Origin: Legionella_C dresdenensis
GTDB lineage: Bacteria; Pseudomonadota; Gammaproteobacteria; Legionellales; Legionellaceae
Assembly (NCBI RefSeq): GCF_042649825.1
Contig: NZ_JBHSAB010000006.1
Location: 38,047-102,046 of the forward strand
DNA: 64,000 bases
Direction: 5' to 3'
In this document: positions 55,457-63,496 of the stretch, in pieces
How positions within the stretch are numbered: the stretch's first letter is position 1
How the letters are laid out: each line of letters begins with the position of its first letter
Notes under the pieces: generated by a model
What the model was told of the DNA's origin: nothing
Seen by the model: the letters and a program-made list of their open reading frames with translations, nothing else
Databases searched by the model: none
Made by a program: the position numbers and the translations under genes

Positions 55457-55596
55457 TTATCCACAGAAAATGTGGATAAATTATTCCTGGGTGAAGCAGT
55501 GAAACTGGAAAAAAAGCAAGGCCTGATAAGGCTTAGAAGAAAATAGAGTAGTAATAGTAATGGGAATTAATCTGACTGTAGTTAAAATTATCCACA
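55457..55596. promoter_or_regulatory. cluster of three perfect DnaA boxes in a gene-free stretch
   Basis: TTATCCACA occurs at 55457-55465 and 55588-55596, and its inverse TGTGGATAA at 55471-55479. The first two form an inverted pair 5 nt apart that could also fold as a hairpin. The stretch 55347-55704 contains no gene I can support. No AT-rich 13-mers or dnaA/dnaN genes are near, so it is not obviously an origin. Confidence 0.5.
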
Positions 55597-55669
55597 AAGA
55601 ACTTGTGAAGAATAGAATCCTGACGAATGTGATTCTACCAGATAAAAAATGAAATGTAAGTCTTGACTT

Positions 55670-55698
55670 CTTATTATCTTTTAAAAGGAGATAATAAG
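55670..55698. terminator. hairpin after the second hybrid kinase
   Basis: CTTATTATCT (55670-55679) and AGATAATAAG (55689-55698) form a perfect 10-bp stem with a 9-nt loop, 7 bp beyond the stop of the minus-strand kinase gene. There is no T-run after the stem. On the plus strand AAAAGGAG precedes an ATG at 55700, but that frame has only nine codons. Confidence 0.4.
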
Positions 55699-55704
55699 CA
55701 TGGC

Positions 55705-57789
55705 TTACAGGTTCGAAATTTTTTGTTGAACTAATGTGGTGATGGCTTGGGTCGCTTGATTAAGCTCATTTTCGAAGGCTTGGTAACAGGTTTCATAAAT
55801 TTCTGTTTCATTATTTTTAATCGCTGCTTCCATGTTTTTGCATGCATCAACCAAACTTTGTGCTCCGCAATAACTGGCAGAGCTTTTCATTTTATGGACA
55901 AGCGCTTTTACCAGTGTCCAATCTTTTGCCATATACGCATTGCTAATCAACTGTCTTTCTTCCGGAAGGGTCGATAGAAAAAGAGAAAACATGTCTTGTA
56001 GTAAGTGCTTGTCGCCTTGCAATTGCTTTAATGCGAACTCTTCGTCAATGATTGTTGTTGCGGTCTGAGCAGTCGATTTCTTGATTGTGAGATAGGCGGC
56101 TATAAGTGTATCGGCTTTGTTTTGATTAAACGGTTTCGAAAGCACCATGTTCATACCGGCGTTATGATAGCGCTCCGTGTTTTCTTCTCCTACATGCGCG
56201 GTTAACGCTATAATAGGTGTGGTCTTATGCGCCGTGTCTCTGCGGATTTGAATGGCGATTTCATCGCCTGAACTGTCGGGCAACCCTATATCCATTAAGA
56301 TTAAATCAAAATTAGGGTTCGTGCGCGCGAGCGCTAATGCTTCCTCGCCGGTTACGGCTAATGTAACCGCACAATGATTTTTGACTAGCACTGCTTTGGC
56401 AGCAATCGCTGCAATGGTATTATCTTCGACTAGCAGCACTTGATAAGTATCATCGTGCGATACCAGTTTTATTTCATCAATCAGCTCAGAAGTCTTCACC
56501 AAAGGCTTTTGAGCCGCAGGTGCTGGCATAGGTAAATCGGCCTTCGCGCCTTCGTCTGTATCTAATAACGGCTTCTTAAGTGGAATAAGGCAGGTAAATG
56601 TTGTGCCATGATTCACTTCACTATTGATATATAATTCTCCATCCAGCTCATCAATAAATTGCTTAACGATGGATAAACCTAAGCCAGCTCCTTGATAAGT
56701 GCCTTTGTAAGAAGGGGTTAATCGTTTAAAGCGTTGAAAAATCACTTCTTGTTTTTCAGCTGGAATTCCAATACCTGTATCGCTAACAGCGAGTTTTAAT
56801 ACAATGTCGCGATTGGTCTGTTTCGCAAGTGTTGCAGATAATGTCACATGCCCTGTAGCAGTAAATACTATAGCGTTTGTTATCAACTCAAGAGTTAAAC
56901 GATGGATACGCCTGTCATCGCCAATCAAGAATTTCCCAAGAGCGGGATCATAGTCAAAATTTAACGCTAATTGTTTTTCTGCCGCTTTGGCTCGATTAAG
57001 CTCAATGATGCTTTTTAACCTATTTTCCAGATTGAATTTAGTCACAGTAATAGCAGATTCACCGGATGACAGTTTAACAAGCTCTAAAATTTCATTTAAT
57101 AAATCCAACAAGGCCTGACTTGATTCAGAGAGGGCGTCTAAATGAGTCTGCAAAGCGGGATCTTTGATTTCATCCCGAATAATTTCTGTTAAACCGGTAA
57201 TGCCTGTTAGCGGGGTACGGATATCATGGCGCATATTTTCCAGAAATTCTGATTTGGCATGATTTGCATCTTCCGCCTTTTGCAAGGCCTCACGTAACGC
57301 ATTTTCCATTTGCTTACGCTCAGTAATATCAATTGAAATCCCTACTAAACCAGTGACTTGTTTTTGTTGATCCAGGATTGGTACGCGATGCGTTAAAAAA
57401 TAAATAACCCGCCCATCCTGGTGCGGGATAGGCGGCTCTTCAATATTTAATTTGGCAATTCCTGATTCCATCACTGCTAAACTATCTGTTTTAAATGATT
57501 GGATGGCTTCTTCAGACCAGTTACCAATTTTTCCCATTTCTTCAAAGTTGAGCCCCCGAAATTCAGCAATCGATTGCATACCAAACATATCAAGCACATT
57601 TTGGTTGCAACCGACAGTTTTGCCTTCACGGTCGAGCCAATATACATTCCCGGGCATACAACCAATGATGGTTTCGTAATAATAAATTATGTCTGCGATT
57701 AGTCGATCCTGAGCTTGAACATTTAAATGTCGAATATCAGGGCTTGTACTTATTGCTTCCAACGGCGGTAAAGCTTTTTTTTGTTTCAT
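55705..57789 (-). CDS. hybrid sensor histidine kinase: PAS-HisKA-HATPase-REC-HPt
   Basis: 694 residues and the same architecture as the kinase at 47840. The PAS domain starts at MPGNVYWLDREGKTVGCNQNV and ends at SIDITERKQ. The acceptor His is in NMRHDIRTPL. The ATP site has NAIVFTATG, DTGIGIP and GAGLGLSIVKQ. The receiver has LLVEDN, LMDIGLPDSSG and LSKPF. The HPt His is in VHKMKSSASYCG. Membrane helices are absent. It starts 12 bp after the stop of the 504-residue unknown gene, so the two are likely cotranscribed and may share a signal. Confidence 0.93.
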   Translation of the reverse strand: MKQKKALPPLEAISTSPDIRHLNVQAQDRLIADIIYYYETIIGCMPGNVYWLDREGKTVGCNQNVLDMFGMQSIAEFRGLNFEEMGKIGNWSEEAIQSFKTDSLAVMESGIAKLNIEEPPIPHQDGRVIYFLTHRVPILDQQKQVTGLVGISIDITERKQMENALREALQKAEDANHAKSEFLENMRHDIRTPLTGITGLTEIIRDEIKDPALQTHLDALSESSQALLDLLNEILELVKLSSGESAITVTKFNLENRLKSIIELNRAKAAEKQLALNFDYDPALGKFLIGDDRRIHRLTLELITNAIVFTATGHVTLSATLAKQTNRDIVLKLAVSDTGIGIPAEKQEVIFQRFKRLTPSYKGTYQGAGLGLSIVKQFIDELDGELYINSEVNHGTTFTCLIPLKKPLLDTDEGAKADLPMPAPAAQKPLVKTSELIDEIKLVSHDDTYQVLLVEDNTIAAIAAKAVLVKNHCAVTLAVTGEEALALARTNPNFDLILMDIGLPDSSGDEIAIQIRRDTAHKTTPIIALTAHVGEENTERYHNAGMNMVLSKPFNQNKADTLIAAYLTIKKSTAQTATTIIDEEFALKQLQGDKHLLQDMFSLFLSTLPEERQLISNAYMAKDWTLVKALVHKMKSSASYCGAQSLVDACKNMEAAIKNNETEIYETCYQAFENELNQATQAITTLVQQKISNL

Positions 57790-57801
57790 GGCTTATCCTG
57801 C

Positions 57802-59316
57802 CTATCCGTTAAGTCCAGGCGATGTGCCAGGCGTTTTTAAATGACTTGCTTCAGTGGGAATGTTCGAACTGCTGGCAAACAATCCAAGCTTTTGGGATGC
57901 AGATTTAAGAATTTGATGATCCTTAATTAATGTTGCCAGAGACTTTAAGCAGCAAGCCATGTAAAACAACAAACCTTTGGTTGTTGGGGAATAGGTAATT
58001 ACAGGTTCAAACATTGTAATATTAACTATAGCTGCAATAGATTTTTTGCCTTTACCAGCCGCATTTGCTGCCATAGCTACATAGCCGTCATACTGAACCT
58101 GGATCTGTTTTTCAGATAATGGAAGTAGAGAACAGGTTTCATAATCGCCTTGTCCTTGGCTTGCTTCCGCCAGAATAACTGCATTAGCAACTTTAAATAA
58201 CCCTTCAATATCAGTAATTGGATTTTTTTCCAAGGCAACTAAGGTCTGCCAGATTTGTTGTTGCTTCTGGTTATGATTTGCAGTTTGCAACCGCTCAAGC
58301 AATGATTGAGTCAATTCGGCTTCTGCGTGGTCATGGGGAACGGATTGTTCTTCTGTTGCTAATCCTAATTGAGTCCATAGTGATTGAGCTGGCGCGTTAG
58401 GATCAAATTCGGTAAACAATCCCTCAAAAGGAGAGGTAATAGTCAGTTCAATATTATGTGGCTGACAAATTTCCAACAACTTAACTCGATAAAAGGCGGC
58501 TTTTTCAACAACAGCCTTAGTCAACGTAGATAGCGCATCGTGTGTCATGCGATTTTGTAAGACTAACTTCACCCCAAATAGTAGATAATCATACAATGGC
58601 AGATGATAAAGTAATTGTTTCGGCTTGTTTTGTTGACACAGAGCATCAATTATACAGCAAGTTTTTTCAAACTCTTGAAAAAGTGTTTCTTCAAATGGGT
58701 TTTGCGATTGCTTATCATAGATAACCTCAGTAATTATCTCGTCTTTTTCAAGCGGTAACTTATGATTGATAAGAGTAATCTCTTTTTGGGTATTTGTTTT
58801 GCCAGACAAGGTTGCACCAAACATACAACCGGCACTGACAAAACGCGCAGCGCCTTTAAATTGAGGCATGTTGCCGCCTCGCCCGAGCCAAGGGTAAGCA
58901 TAGCACTGGACTGAACTATCTGTGGTAGCGACAGTTAATGGCAAAAAGATTTCTTCACGACGCTGTTTATTATAAATACCGGCATTGTTATGGACAGCAA
59001 AATCTGTTTGATTTTGCTGTTTCGCATAGCGGGAAAGTTCGGTAGCCAGTTTTTTGGTTTTATTTATTGAGCGTGATTCCGGAGTAGGGGAGTCGCCCCA
59101 CTTTTCCTTATTCTGATTAAAGATAACATACTCTCGCTCATTAATACGTAATGTTTCGCTGGATCGAGGCATATCCGGGCTTGCAGGCGGGCTGATCACA
59201 ACTAACCCTTTTTCAAAGAAGTCGGGATGAACAAATATGTCTTTAAATGTCTCTAACATTTTCCATGCTTCTTCAGGCATCGCTGGTTGGGTTTCTTCCT
59301 GTATCTCGTTATTCAT
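57802..59316 (-). CDS. large soluble protein of unknown function, cotranscribed with a hybrid kinase
   Basis: 504 residues from ATG 59316 (AAAGGA upstream); 20 further in-frame codons upstream are probably not translated. It has no signal peptide. Noticeable parts are FVSAGCMFGATLSGKTNTQKEI, a Cys-containing helical stretch FEKTCCIIDALCQQNKPK, and a C-terminal hydrophobic patch GLLFYMACCLKSLATLI. The tail is Ser/Thr/Pro/Gly-rich. I recognise no family. Being first in an operon with a cytoplasmic sensor kinase, it may be a signalling partner, or an unrelated effector. Confidence 0.65.
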   Translation of the reverse strand: MNNEIQEETQPAMPEEAWKMLETFKDIFVHPDFFEKGLVVISPPASPDMPRSSETLRINEREYVIFNQNKEKWGDSPTPESRSINKTKKLATELSRYAKQQNQTDFAVHNNAGIYNKQRREEIFLPLTVATTDSSVQCYAYPWLGRGGNMPQFKGAARFVSAGCMFGATLSGKTNTQKEITLINHKLPLEKDEIITEVIYDKQSQNPFEETLFQEFEKTCCIIDALCQQNKPKQLLYHLPLYDYLLFGVKLVLQNRMTHDALSTLTKAVVEKAAFYRVKLLEICQPHNIELTITSPFEGLFTEFDPNAPAQSLWTQLGLATEEQSVPHDHAEAELTQSLLERLQTANHNQKQQQIWQTLVALEKNPITDIEGLFKVANAVILAEASQGQGDYETCSLLPLSEKQIQVQYDGYVAMAANAAGKGKKSIAAIVNITMFEPVITYSPTTKGLLFYMACCLKSLATLIKDHQILKSASQKLGLFASSSNIPTEASHLKTPGTSPGLNG

Positions 59317-59449
59317 GTAGTTATTGTCCTTTCTATAGCGAAAAGGGGATCTCCATAATGTCTTATTATAGTGCATTATGTGTTTTTTGTTGGTTTGTTT
59401 TTTGGGGGGAGGAGGGCCATTATGGGGGGCTTGGTGCCGGATAATTTTT

Positions 59450-59470
59450 GTAGGTTGGGTCGTTTTGACC
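59450..59470. repeat. GTTGGGTC-type palindromic repeat, interrupted
   Basis: GTAGGTTGGGTC, then GTTTT, then GACC, after which the expected CAACA is missing and the intron-like sequence starts at 59471. This gives an exact insertion point in the right arm of the hairpin. Confidence 0.7.
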
Positions 59471-59810
59471 GTGCGCCACGAGGCGCACTATTATTAGTGG
59501 CGGAAAGTGCCACCAAAGAAGCGTAGCCGAACGCACTTAGTACTAAGCCTTGGGCGCAGAGATGGTAACATCCTGAGTTAAGCGTAGGCATAGGAAACCG
59601 CAAGCCGTAAACCTGCAGATTGAAGTGATAGAGTCCCGTTAACGAAGCTGAGAAATGGCCGAGAGTCTGGTCACCCCGAAGGCAACAGAGGGTAAAACGC
59701 AAAGTCGGAAGGATTGCCCTCCATTTCCGGGATCGAAGAGCATGGCGGGCGGTGAAAATAATAGGCCTGGCGCTCCGGAACTCGCGCCCTGACGCAAATT
59801 CGAACGATTA
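59471..59810 (+). mobile_element. 5' fragment of a group II intron (domain I), truncated
   Basis: Starts with GTGCG, the consensus first bases of group II introns, followed by GCC and the self-complementary ACGAGGCGCAC. The next 300 bp are much richer in G and C than the flanks and consist of short paired arms (GTGGCG..., GGTAACATCCTGAG, CCGCAAGCCG, GGTCACCCCGAAGG), as in intron domain I. No reverse transcriptase gene and no domain V (GAGCCG...GTTC) was seen before the next gene, so the 3' part has been lost. The right boundary is approximate. The minus-strand open frame across it (59376-59702) is not believed to be a gene. Confidence 0.55.
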
Positions 59811-59813
59811 AGC

Positions 59814-59833
59814 CTGGTTAACCCACTAACCAG
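59814..59833. terminator. short hairpin downstream of the 284-codon gene
   Basis: CTGGTTA (59814-59820) and TAACCAG (59827-59833) with a 6-nt loop, 14 bp after the stop of the minus-strand gene. No T-run follows on that strand. Confidence 0.35.
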
Positions 59834-59847
59834 ACTTATGTGAAGTA

Positions 59848-60699
59848 TTATCTCATTTGGCTTGAATACATATGGTCATTATTCTCAACTAACAATTGAT
59901 TTAGTAGCTCGGCCGCTTTTCCATAAATTTCAATTGTATGGGTATCTTTGGTTATTTTCTCGACTGTAACTCCATTATCATCTATAAAGCGAATACCCTC
60001 ACTCAGTTTTCTTGGGCTCTTTGATTCCAGTGTTTTACGGAAAGCTTGCTCAACAAATATCGCATTGAAATACGTTCCACTAACTTTGATAATATATTTT
60101 TGACCGGGAGTAACTAATTTAATGTCTTGAATGTCTTCTTCTTTTATTCCATTTATGCAACCAACAAGCTTCTGAATGAATTCTGATGTTGTAGGCTGAG
60201 TTCTGTTGCTTGATCTACGTTGGTCAAAATAAGCAATGTTAGTATTTTTACCAGCATGGTTTACATTAGCTTGATGAGATGTTTCCTCCGATAATGAATC
60301 TTCAGAAAGTATCGATAACGATTGACTGTTTTTAGAATCTACGGGTTCTGATGAAGAAATATTTTTCTTACTACCAAATAAAAATGAACGAACTCCAGAA
60401 TAAATGTCATGTAATATAGCAACAGGGTACCAAACCGCCGCGATCGACAAGCATATAGGCGTTAATAGAGTTAAAGCTGCAATATTCATTATGGCAGCAA
60501 GCGGTTGTCGAAATAATTTCCCAACAGTATTGTTGAAAATTTGTTTGGGAGCAAGAGAGTCAGCGCTTGCGTCACTTCTGTTCCAAGCACCTGTTGCATT
60601 GCCATAAGAAGCATAAATATACAAAGGGATAAAGGGCACAAGTGCGAAATCCCTACTCCAGCTATTAAATTTATAACTTTTCTTAGTCTTGTTCGCCAT
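59848..60699 (-). CDS. protein of unknown function with two central hydrophobic segments
   Basis: 283 residues from ATG 60699 (AAAGGAAA seven nt upstream). The N-terminal part is polar and aromatic (KSYKFNSWSRDFALVPFIPLYIYASYGNA). A hydrophobic hairpin follows (about residues 70-110, MNIAALTLLTPICLSIAAVWYPVAILHDI). Next is a Ser/Asn-rich linker, then a compact C-terminal domain (about 180-280: IKEEDIQDIKLVTPGQKYIIKVSGTYFNA to KAAELLNQLL). A pair of helices between soluble parts is common in host-directed membrane effectors, but that role is only a guess. Confidence 0.65.
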   Translation of the reverse strand: MANKTKKSYKFNSWSRDFALVPFIPLYIYASYGNATGAWNRSDASADSLAPKQIFNNTVGKLFRQPLAAIMNIAALTLLTPICLSIAAVWYPVAILHDIYSGVRSFLFGSKKNISSSEPVDSKNSQSLSILSEDSLSEETSHQANVNHAGKNTNIAYFDQRRSSNRTQPTTSEFIQKLVGCINGIKEEDIQDIKLVTPGQKYIIKVSGTYFNAIFVEQAFRKTLESKSPRKLSEGIRFIDDNGVTVEKITKDTHTIEIYGKAAELLNQLLVENNDHMYSSQMR

Positions 60700-60892
60700 C
60701 AAAATTTCCTTTAAGTCAATTATGTTCAAATTATAAACTGTATAGATTAAGGAAATATTAGGTGCTTTTGAAATTTAAGCTGTTTGTTACATGATATGAC
60801 ATAGATTTTCCCGCTTTCCTTAAAGTGGTTTTCATAGTGTCCGACTTAGTACGTGATGGTATGGGTCCCAACAAAACTATCAATTTTTTATA

Positions 60893-60924
60893 CTGTCTCA
60901 AAAAACGACCGTTTTTTGAGACAG
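60893..60924. repeat. perfect 15-bp palindrome, CTGTCTCAAAAAACG
   Basis: CTGTCTCAAAAAACG (60893-60907) and its exact inverse (60910-60924) are separated by AC. It could form a strong hairpin. Two copies of a transposon-type end placed head to head would look the same, but no transposase is near. Confidence 0.6.
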
Positions 60925-60927
60925 CAG

Positions 60928-61119
60928 ATGCTTAAAAGTCAGAAACCCTGGGAATCGTGCAAATACCTCTTAATAGTTCTTGCCAGATTTATTAAAAATC
61001 CATATCAGCATCATACTATTGAAAAGTTATTAAAAAACTACTTTATTGAGAAAAGCATTGGAAAATTGTTGGCTATTCCTGAGTTAGTACTGATCCTATT
61101 GTTCACAGAACCTAAGTGA
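60928..61119 (+). CDS. doubtful 63-codon reading frame
   Basis: ATG 60928 directly after the 15-bp palindrome reads LKSQKPWESCKYLLIVLARF and ends LAIPELVLILLFTEPK. No ribosome-binding site is visible. It may be a remnant of a longer gene; the same frame is open back to 60853. Confidence 0.2.
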   Translation: MLKSQKPWESCKYLLIVLARFIKNPYQHHTIEKLLKNYFIEKSIGKLLAIPELVLILLFTEPK

Positions 61120-61124
61120 GTTCT

Positions 61125-61148
61125 GCTCTCACTCGATGTGGTGAGAGC
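61125..61148. terminator. hairpin between convergent frames
   Basis: GCTCTCAC (61125-61132) and GTGAGAGC (61141-61148) with an 8-nt loop, 14 bp beyond the stop of the repeat-protein gene. No T-run. Confidence 0.4.
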
Positions 61149-61161
61149 ATTTAACGAGTGA

Positions 61162-62283
61162 TTAAAAAGACTGTACTGCCTTGAAATTTTCTTCTTGAAG
61201 GGCCTGAATGAAGCCGCTCACGGTAGTCACTTCTTTTCCAACACCGATGCCAGTTTGAATAAATTCTCGCAGCACTTTACCCAGATGGCCATTTCTTAAA
61301 GTAGACAAGTGTGGGTTTAAGTCAACCTTATATCCCTCTAACGCTAATTGTAAAGCTTTAACAGCATCACTTTTTTGTTTAAAACTTTTTTGAAATACAG
61401 AAAAAAAGCTGCCATAAAAATACTCTTTGGTTTTTCCTGAGGAATCAACTACAGTGCTTCTTTTTTTCAGGTATTTATCCAACGTGTCAATGAGATTGTA
61501 TTTGATATCGTATTTTTTTTCTTTCTCACGATTGCGTACCAATGCATAATCAGCATCGGCACCAGATCTTATAGCAAGGTAGGGAGGCACTCCAACAAGG
61601 TGGGGAGGCTCTTCAACAGTTACTTTTGCGCGACGTCGTGATTTCTCCCGGGTCTCTACTGCGTCATGATTGCTTGCCACTACATAGCCATAAGCAATAC
61701 CCTTAATGTCTACACCGTGTTGTCTGTATGCCTTTACTTTCTCATGATTACCTGCCAGCGTATAGCCAAAACCAATCTTATGAACGTCTGCACCGAGATG
61801 TCTGTAGGCCTCAACTTTGTCATGATTGCCTGTCAGCGCATAGCCAAAAGCAATAGTAGTAACGCCTGCACCGAGCTGTCTATAAGCCTCAACTTTGTCA
61901 TGATTGCCTGCCAGTACATAGCCAAAAGCAATAATATTAACGCCTGCGCCGAGCTGTCTGTAGGCCTCTACTTTGTCATGACAGCCTGCATAAGCATAGC
62001 CACAAGCAATAGTATCAACGCCTGCGCCGAGTTGTCTGTAGGCCTCCACTTTGTCATGATTGCCTGCCTGGGCATAGCCAAAAGCAATAGTATCAACATT
62101 TGCGCCGAGCTGCCGCATCCATTCAACTTTATCGTGTTTACATTCTCTTGCTAATTGAGCTCCAACCGTAACTAGAAAGCCATCCTTTAGACCCAAAGTA
62201 TCAACATGAAGTTCTTTTAACTTGCTTTTTAACTCTTCAAAATCATTAGTTTCTATTGCAATTCTATAAACTGTATCAAACAC
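61162..62283 (-). CDS. short-repeat protein with six 26-residue repeats, effector candidate
   Basis: About 373 residues from GTG 62283 (GGGTG upstream); a GTG 69 bp earlier is the alternative. After a 45-residue N-terminal domain come six 26-residue repeats of the form HDKVEAYRQLGAGV, then xxIAFGYAxAGN, encoded by 78-bp DNA repeats (about 61660-62130). The middle four are nearly identical and the first and last are diverged; a seventh breaks off into a basic stretch (REKSRRRAK). The unit looks like a helix-turn-helix solenoid, shorter than ankyrin (33). The C-terminal 150 residues (EYFYGSFFSVFQKSFKQKSDAVKALQLAL, then LSTLRNGHLGKVLREFI) resemble a domain I associate with Legionella effectors. 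Confidence 0.82.
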   Translation of the reverse strand: MFDTVYRIAIETNDFEELKSKLKELHVDTLGLKDGFLVTVGAQLARECKHDKVEWMRQLGANVDTIAFGYAQAGNHDKVEAYRQLGAGVDTIACGYAYAGCHDKVEAYRQLGAGVNIIAFGYVLAGNHDKVEAYRQLGAGVTTIAFGYALTGNHDKVEAYRHLGADVHKIGFGYTLAGNHEKVKAYRQHGVDIKGIAYGYVVASNHDAVETREKSRRRAKVTVEEPPHLVGVPPYLAIRSGADADYALVRNREKEKKYDIKYNLIDTLDKYLKKRSTVVDSSGKTKEYFYGSFFSVFQKSFKQKSDAVKALQLALEGYKVDLNPHLSTLRNGHLGKVLREFIQTGIGVGKEVTTVSGFIQALQEENFKAVQSF

Positions 62284-62760
62284 ATTAATCACCCAGAAAT
62301 CAAATTGCACAAATTTTAACACATCCTGTCTGAAATGGCAAAAAGATATCACAATTAAAGAACCTACGTCCTTAATGGCCTAGTGTGTACGTTGATCCTT
62401 TTTTCGGTAACATTAGCTCTCACTTGTAGTTGTCCTTTATCCGAATTTTTCACAATAAGATATTTTATTTAATTTTCATGTAAATTATACTTTGAGTCAG
62501 ATAACGTACCTGATCTAGCTCAAAAAGTTTACTTACCCTTGAAATCATTATAATTTTTTAACTTTGATGAACAGATAAAGTAAATAGTTTGAGATAGATA
62601 AGGTTTTTATTATACAGCAAAGCGTTTCTTCTCTAATATAATTAGACTAAAATTTACACAATCAATGAATAATTATCTAATCCTATAGTTTCCATGTATT
62701 GCAATTGGCTATATTAGTGCACGCTCATTGGTAGTGTTTAAGGATTGCTGAATCTTCAAT
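62284..62760. other. AT-rich stretch without a supported gene
   Basis: No reading frame with coding character, no RNA gene and no repeat was found. It presumably holds the promoter of the repeat-protein gene and the 3' region of the HEPN gene. Confidence 0.5.
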
Positions 62761-63159
62761 TTATAACAGTTTAATTAAGCGCAGTATTTCTTCTGTACTA
62801 TTAATCGTATCCTGTGCGTCGTTAATAGAGAATGTTTGATTTTTATAATCTGCATGAACTCTTAAATCTCTTGCTTGCTTTAATAAATACCCTATCTGAT
62901 ATATATCCTTATCTCTTTTATTTGGAACTTTTAAAGGCGGTTGGTGGTTTAAGAATAAATCATATAATTCTTCATGCCCAAAGCTTTGATGACCATTATT
63001 AGGTATAGCATTAAATTCAGATCTTGCTACCTGAGAGCATGAGTGAAAAGCGCAATAATAGGCCCGATTCGAAGAGACCCGGAAATACTCTTCAGCCTGA
63101 GAAGTTACGCCTAATAATTTTTTTGAAATTGTCAAAAGGTTTTGTGCATTTATTGGCAT
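62761..63159 (-). CDS. HEPN-domain protein
   Basis: 132 residues, all helical. It has the HEPN pattern: SSNRAYYCAFHSCSQVAR in the first half and the RxxxxH motif in ARDLRVHADYKN near the end, which in active members forms an RNase site. HEPN proteins often act as toxins or abortive-infection ribonucleases with a nucleotidyltransferase antitoxin. Here the gene overlaps the upstream reading frame by 68 bp, and that partner lacks a visible GSxxR...D motif, so the pairing is unconventional. Confidence 0.75.
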   Translation of the reverse strand: MPINAQNLLTISKKLLGVTSQAEEYFRVSSNRAYYCAFHSCSQVARSEFNAIPNNGHQSFGHEELYDLFLNHQPPLKVPNKRDKDIYQIGYLLKQARDLRVHADYKNQTFSINDAQDTINSTEEILRLIKLL

Positions 63160-63496
63160 GTCCTTTACCTACTTTGAATCGAAATGTAACGGCTGAGTTT
63201 AATAGCTTATGAAGTCCATTCTCTAAGCAATAAGTTATGAATTTTTTATTCAATGATAATGATTCACTTTGGGGTAAGTCAGTAACAACTATATAACTAT
63301 ACCAGGTTTCATTGCCCTCATTTGAAATATCAATAACCTCATCAACAATATGTTCAGTAGGAACGATATTACAGACAACTCTTTTCATCGAATCAATTAA
63401 AGATCTTGTCGATGGATTTAAATTGTTATATAGCTCGATACTAGAGCCAGAAACAATATTATGGTTTGAGTCGGATAAATTCACATGCAACACCAT
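63092..63496 (-). CDS. protein of unknown function overlapping the HEPN gene
   Basis: 134 residues, no signal peptide. The core STRSLIDSMKRVVCNIVPTEHIVDEVIDISNEGNETWYSYIVVTDL looks like a mixed alpha/beta domain; the end is basic (KCTKPFDNFKKIIRRNFSG). The last 68 bp overlap the HEPN gene in another frame, so translation is likely coupled. No strong ribosome-binding site precedes the ATG. It could be the partner or antitoxin of the HEPN protein, by position only. Confidence 0.55.
   Translation of the reverse strand: MVLHVNLSDSNHNIVSGSSIELYNNLNPSTRSLIDSMKRVVCNIVPTEHIVDEVIDISNEGNETWYSYIVVTDLPQSESLSLNKKFITYCLENGLHKLLNSAVTFRFKVGKGHANKCTKPFDNFKKIIRRNFSG

Noticed and set aside
55457..55596. chromosomal replication origin
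   Set aside because: DnaA boxes are present, but dnaA, dnaN, gidA or rpmH are not nearby and no AT-rich unwinding repeats were seen.
59376..59702. 108-codon minus-strand frame across the intron-like fragment
   Set aside because: It follows the structured RNA region on the opposite strand, has biased composition and no ribosome-binding site; it is best explained as a shadow of the intron sequence.
61660..62130. 78-bp tandem array considered as a CRISPR-like structure
   Set aside because: The units are coding, in frame, and have no spacers; they encode 26-residue protein repeats.
61666..62154. 162-codon plus-strand frame across the 78-bp repeats
   Set aside because: It is the antisense of the repeat protein; repetition keeps the frame open on both strands.
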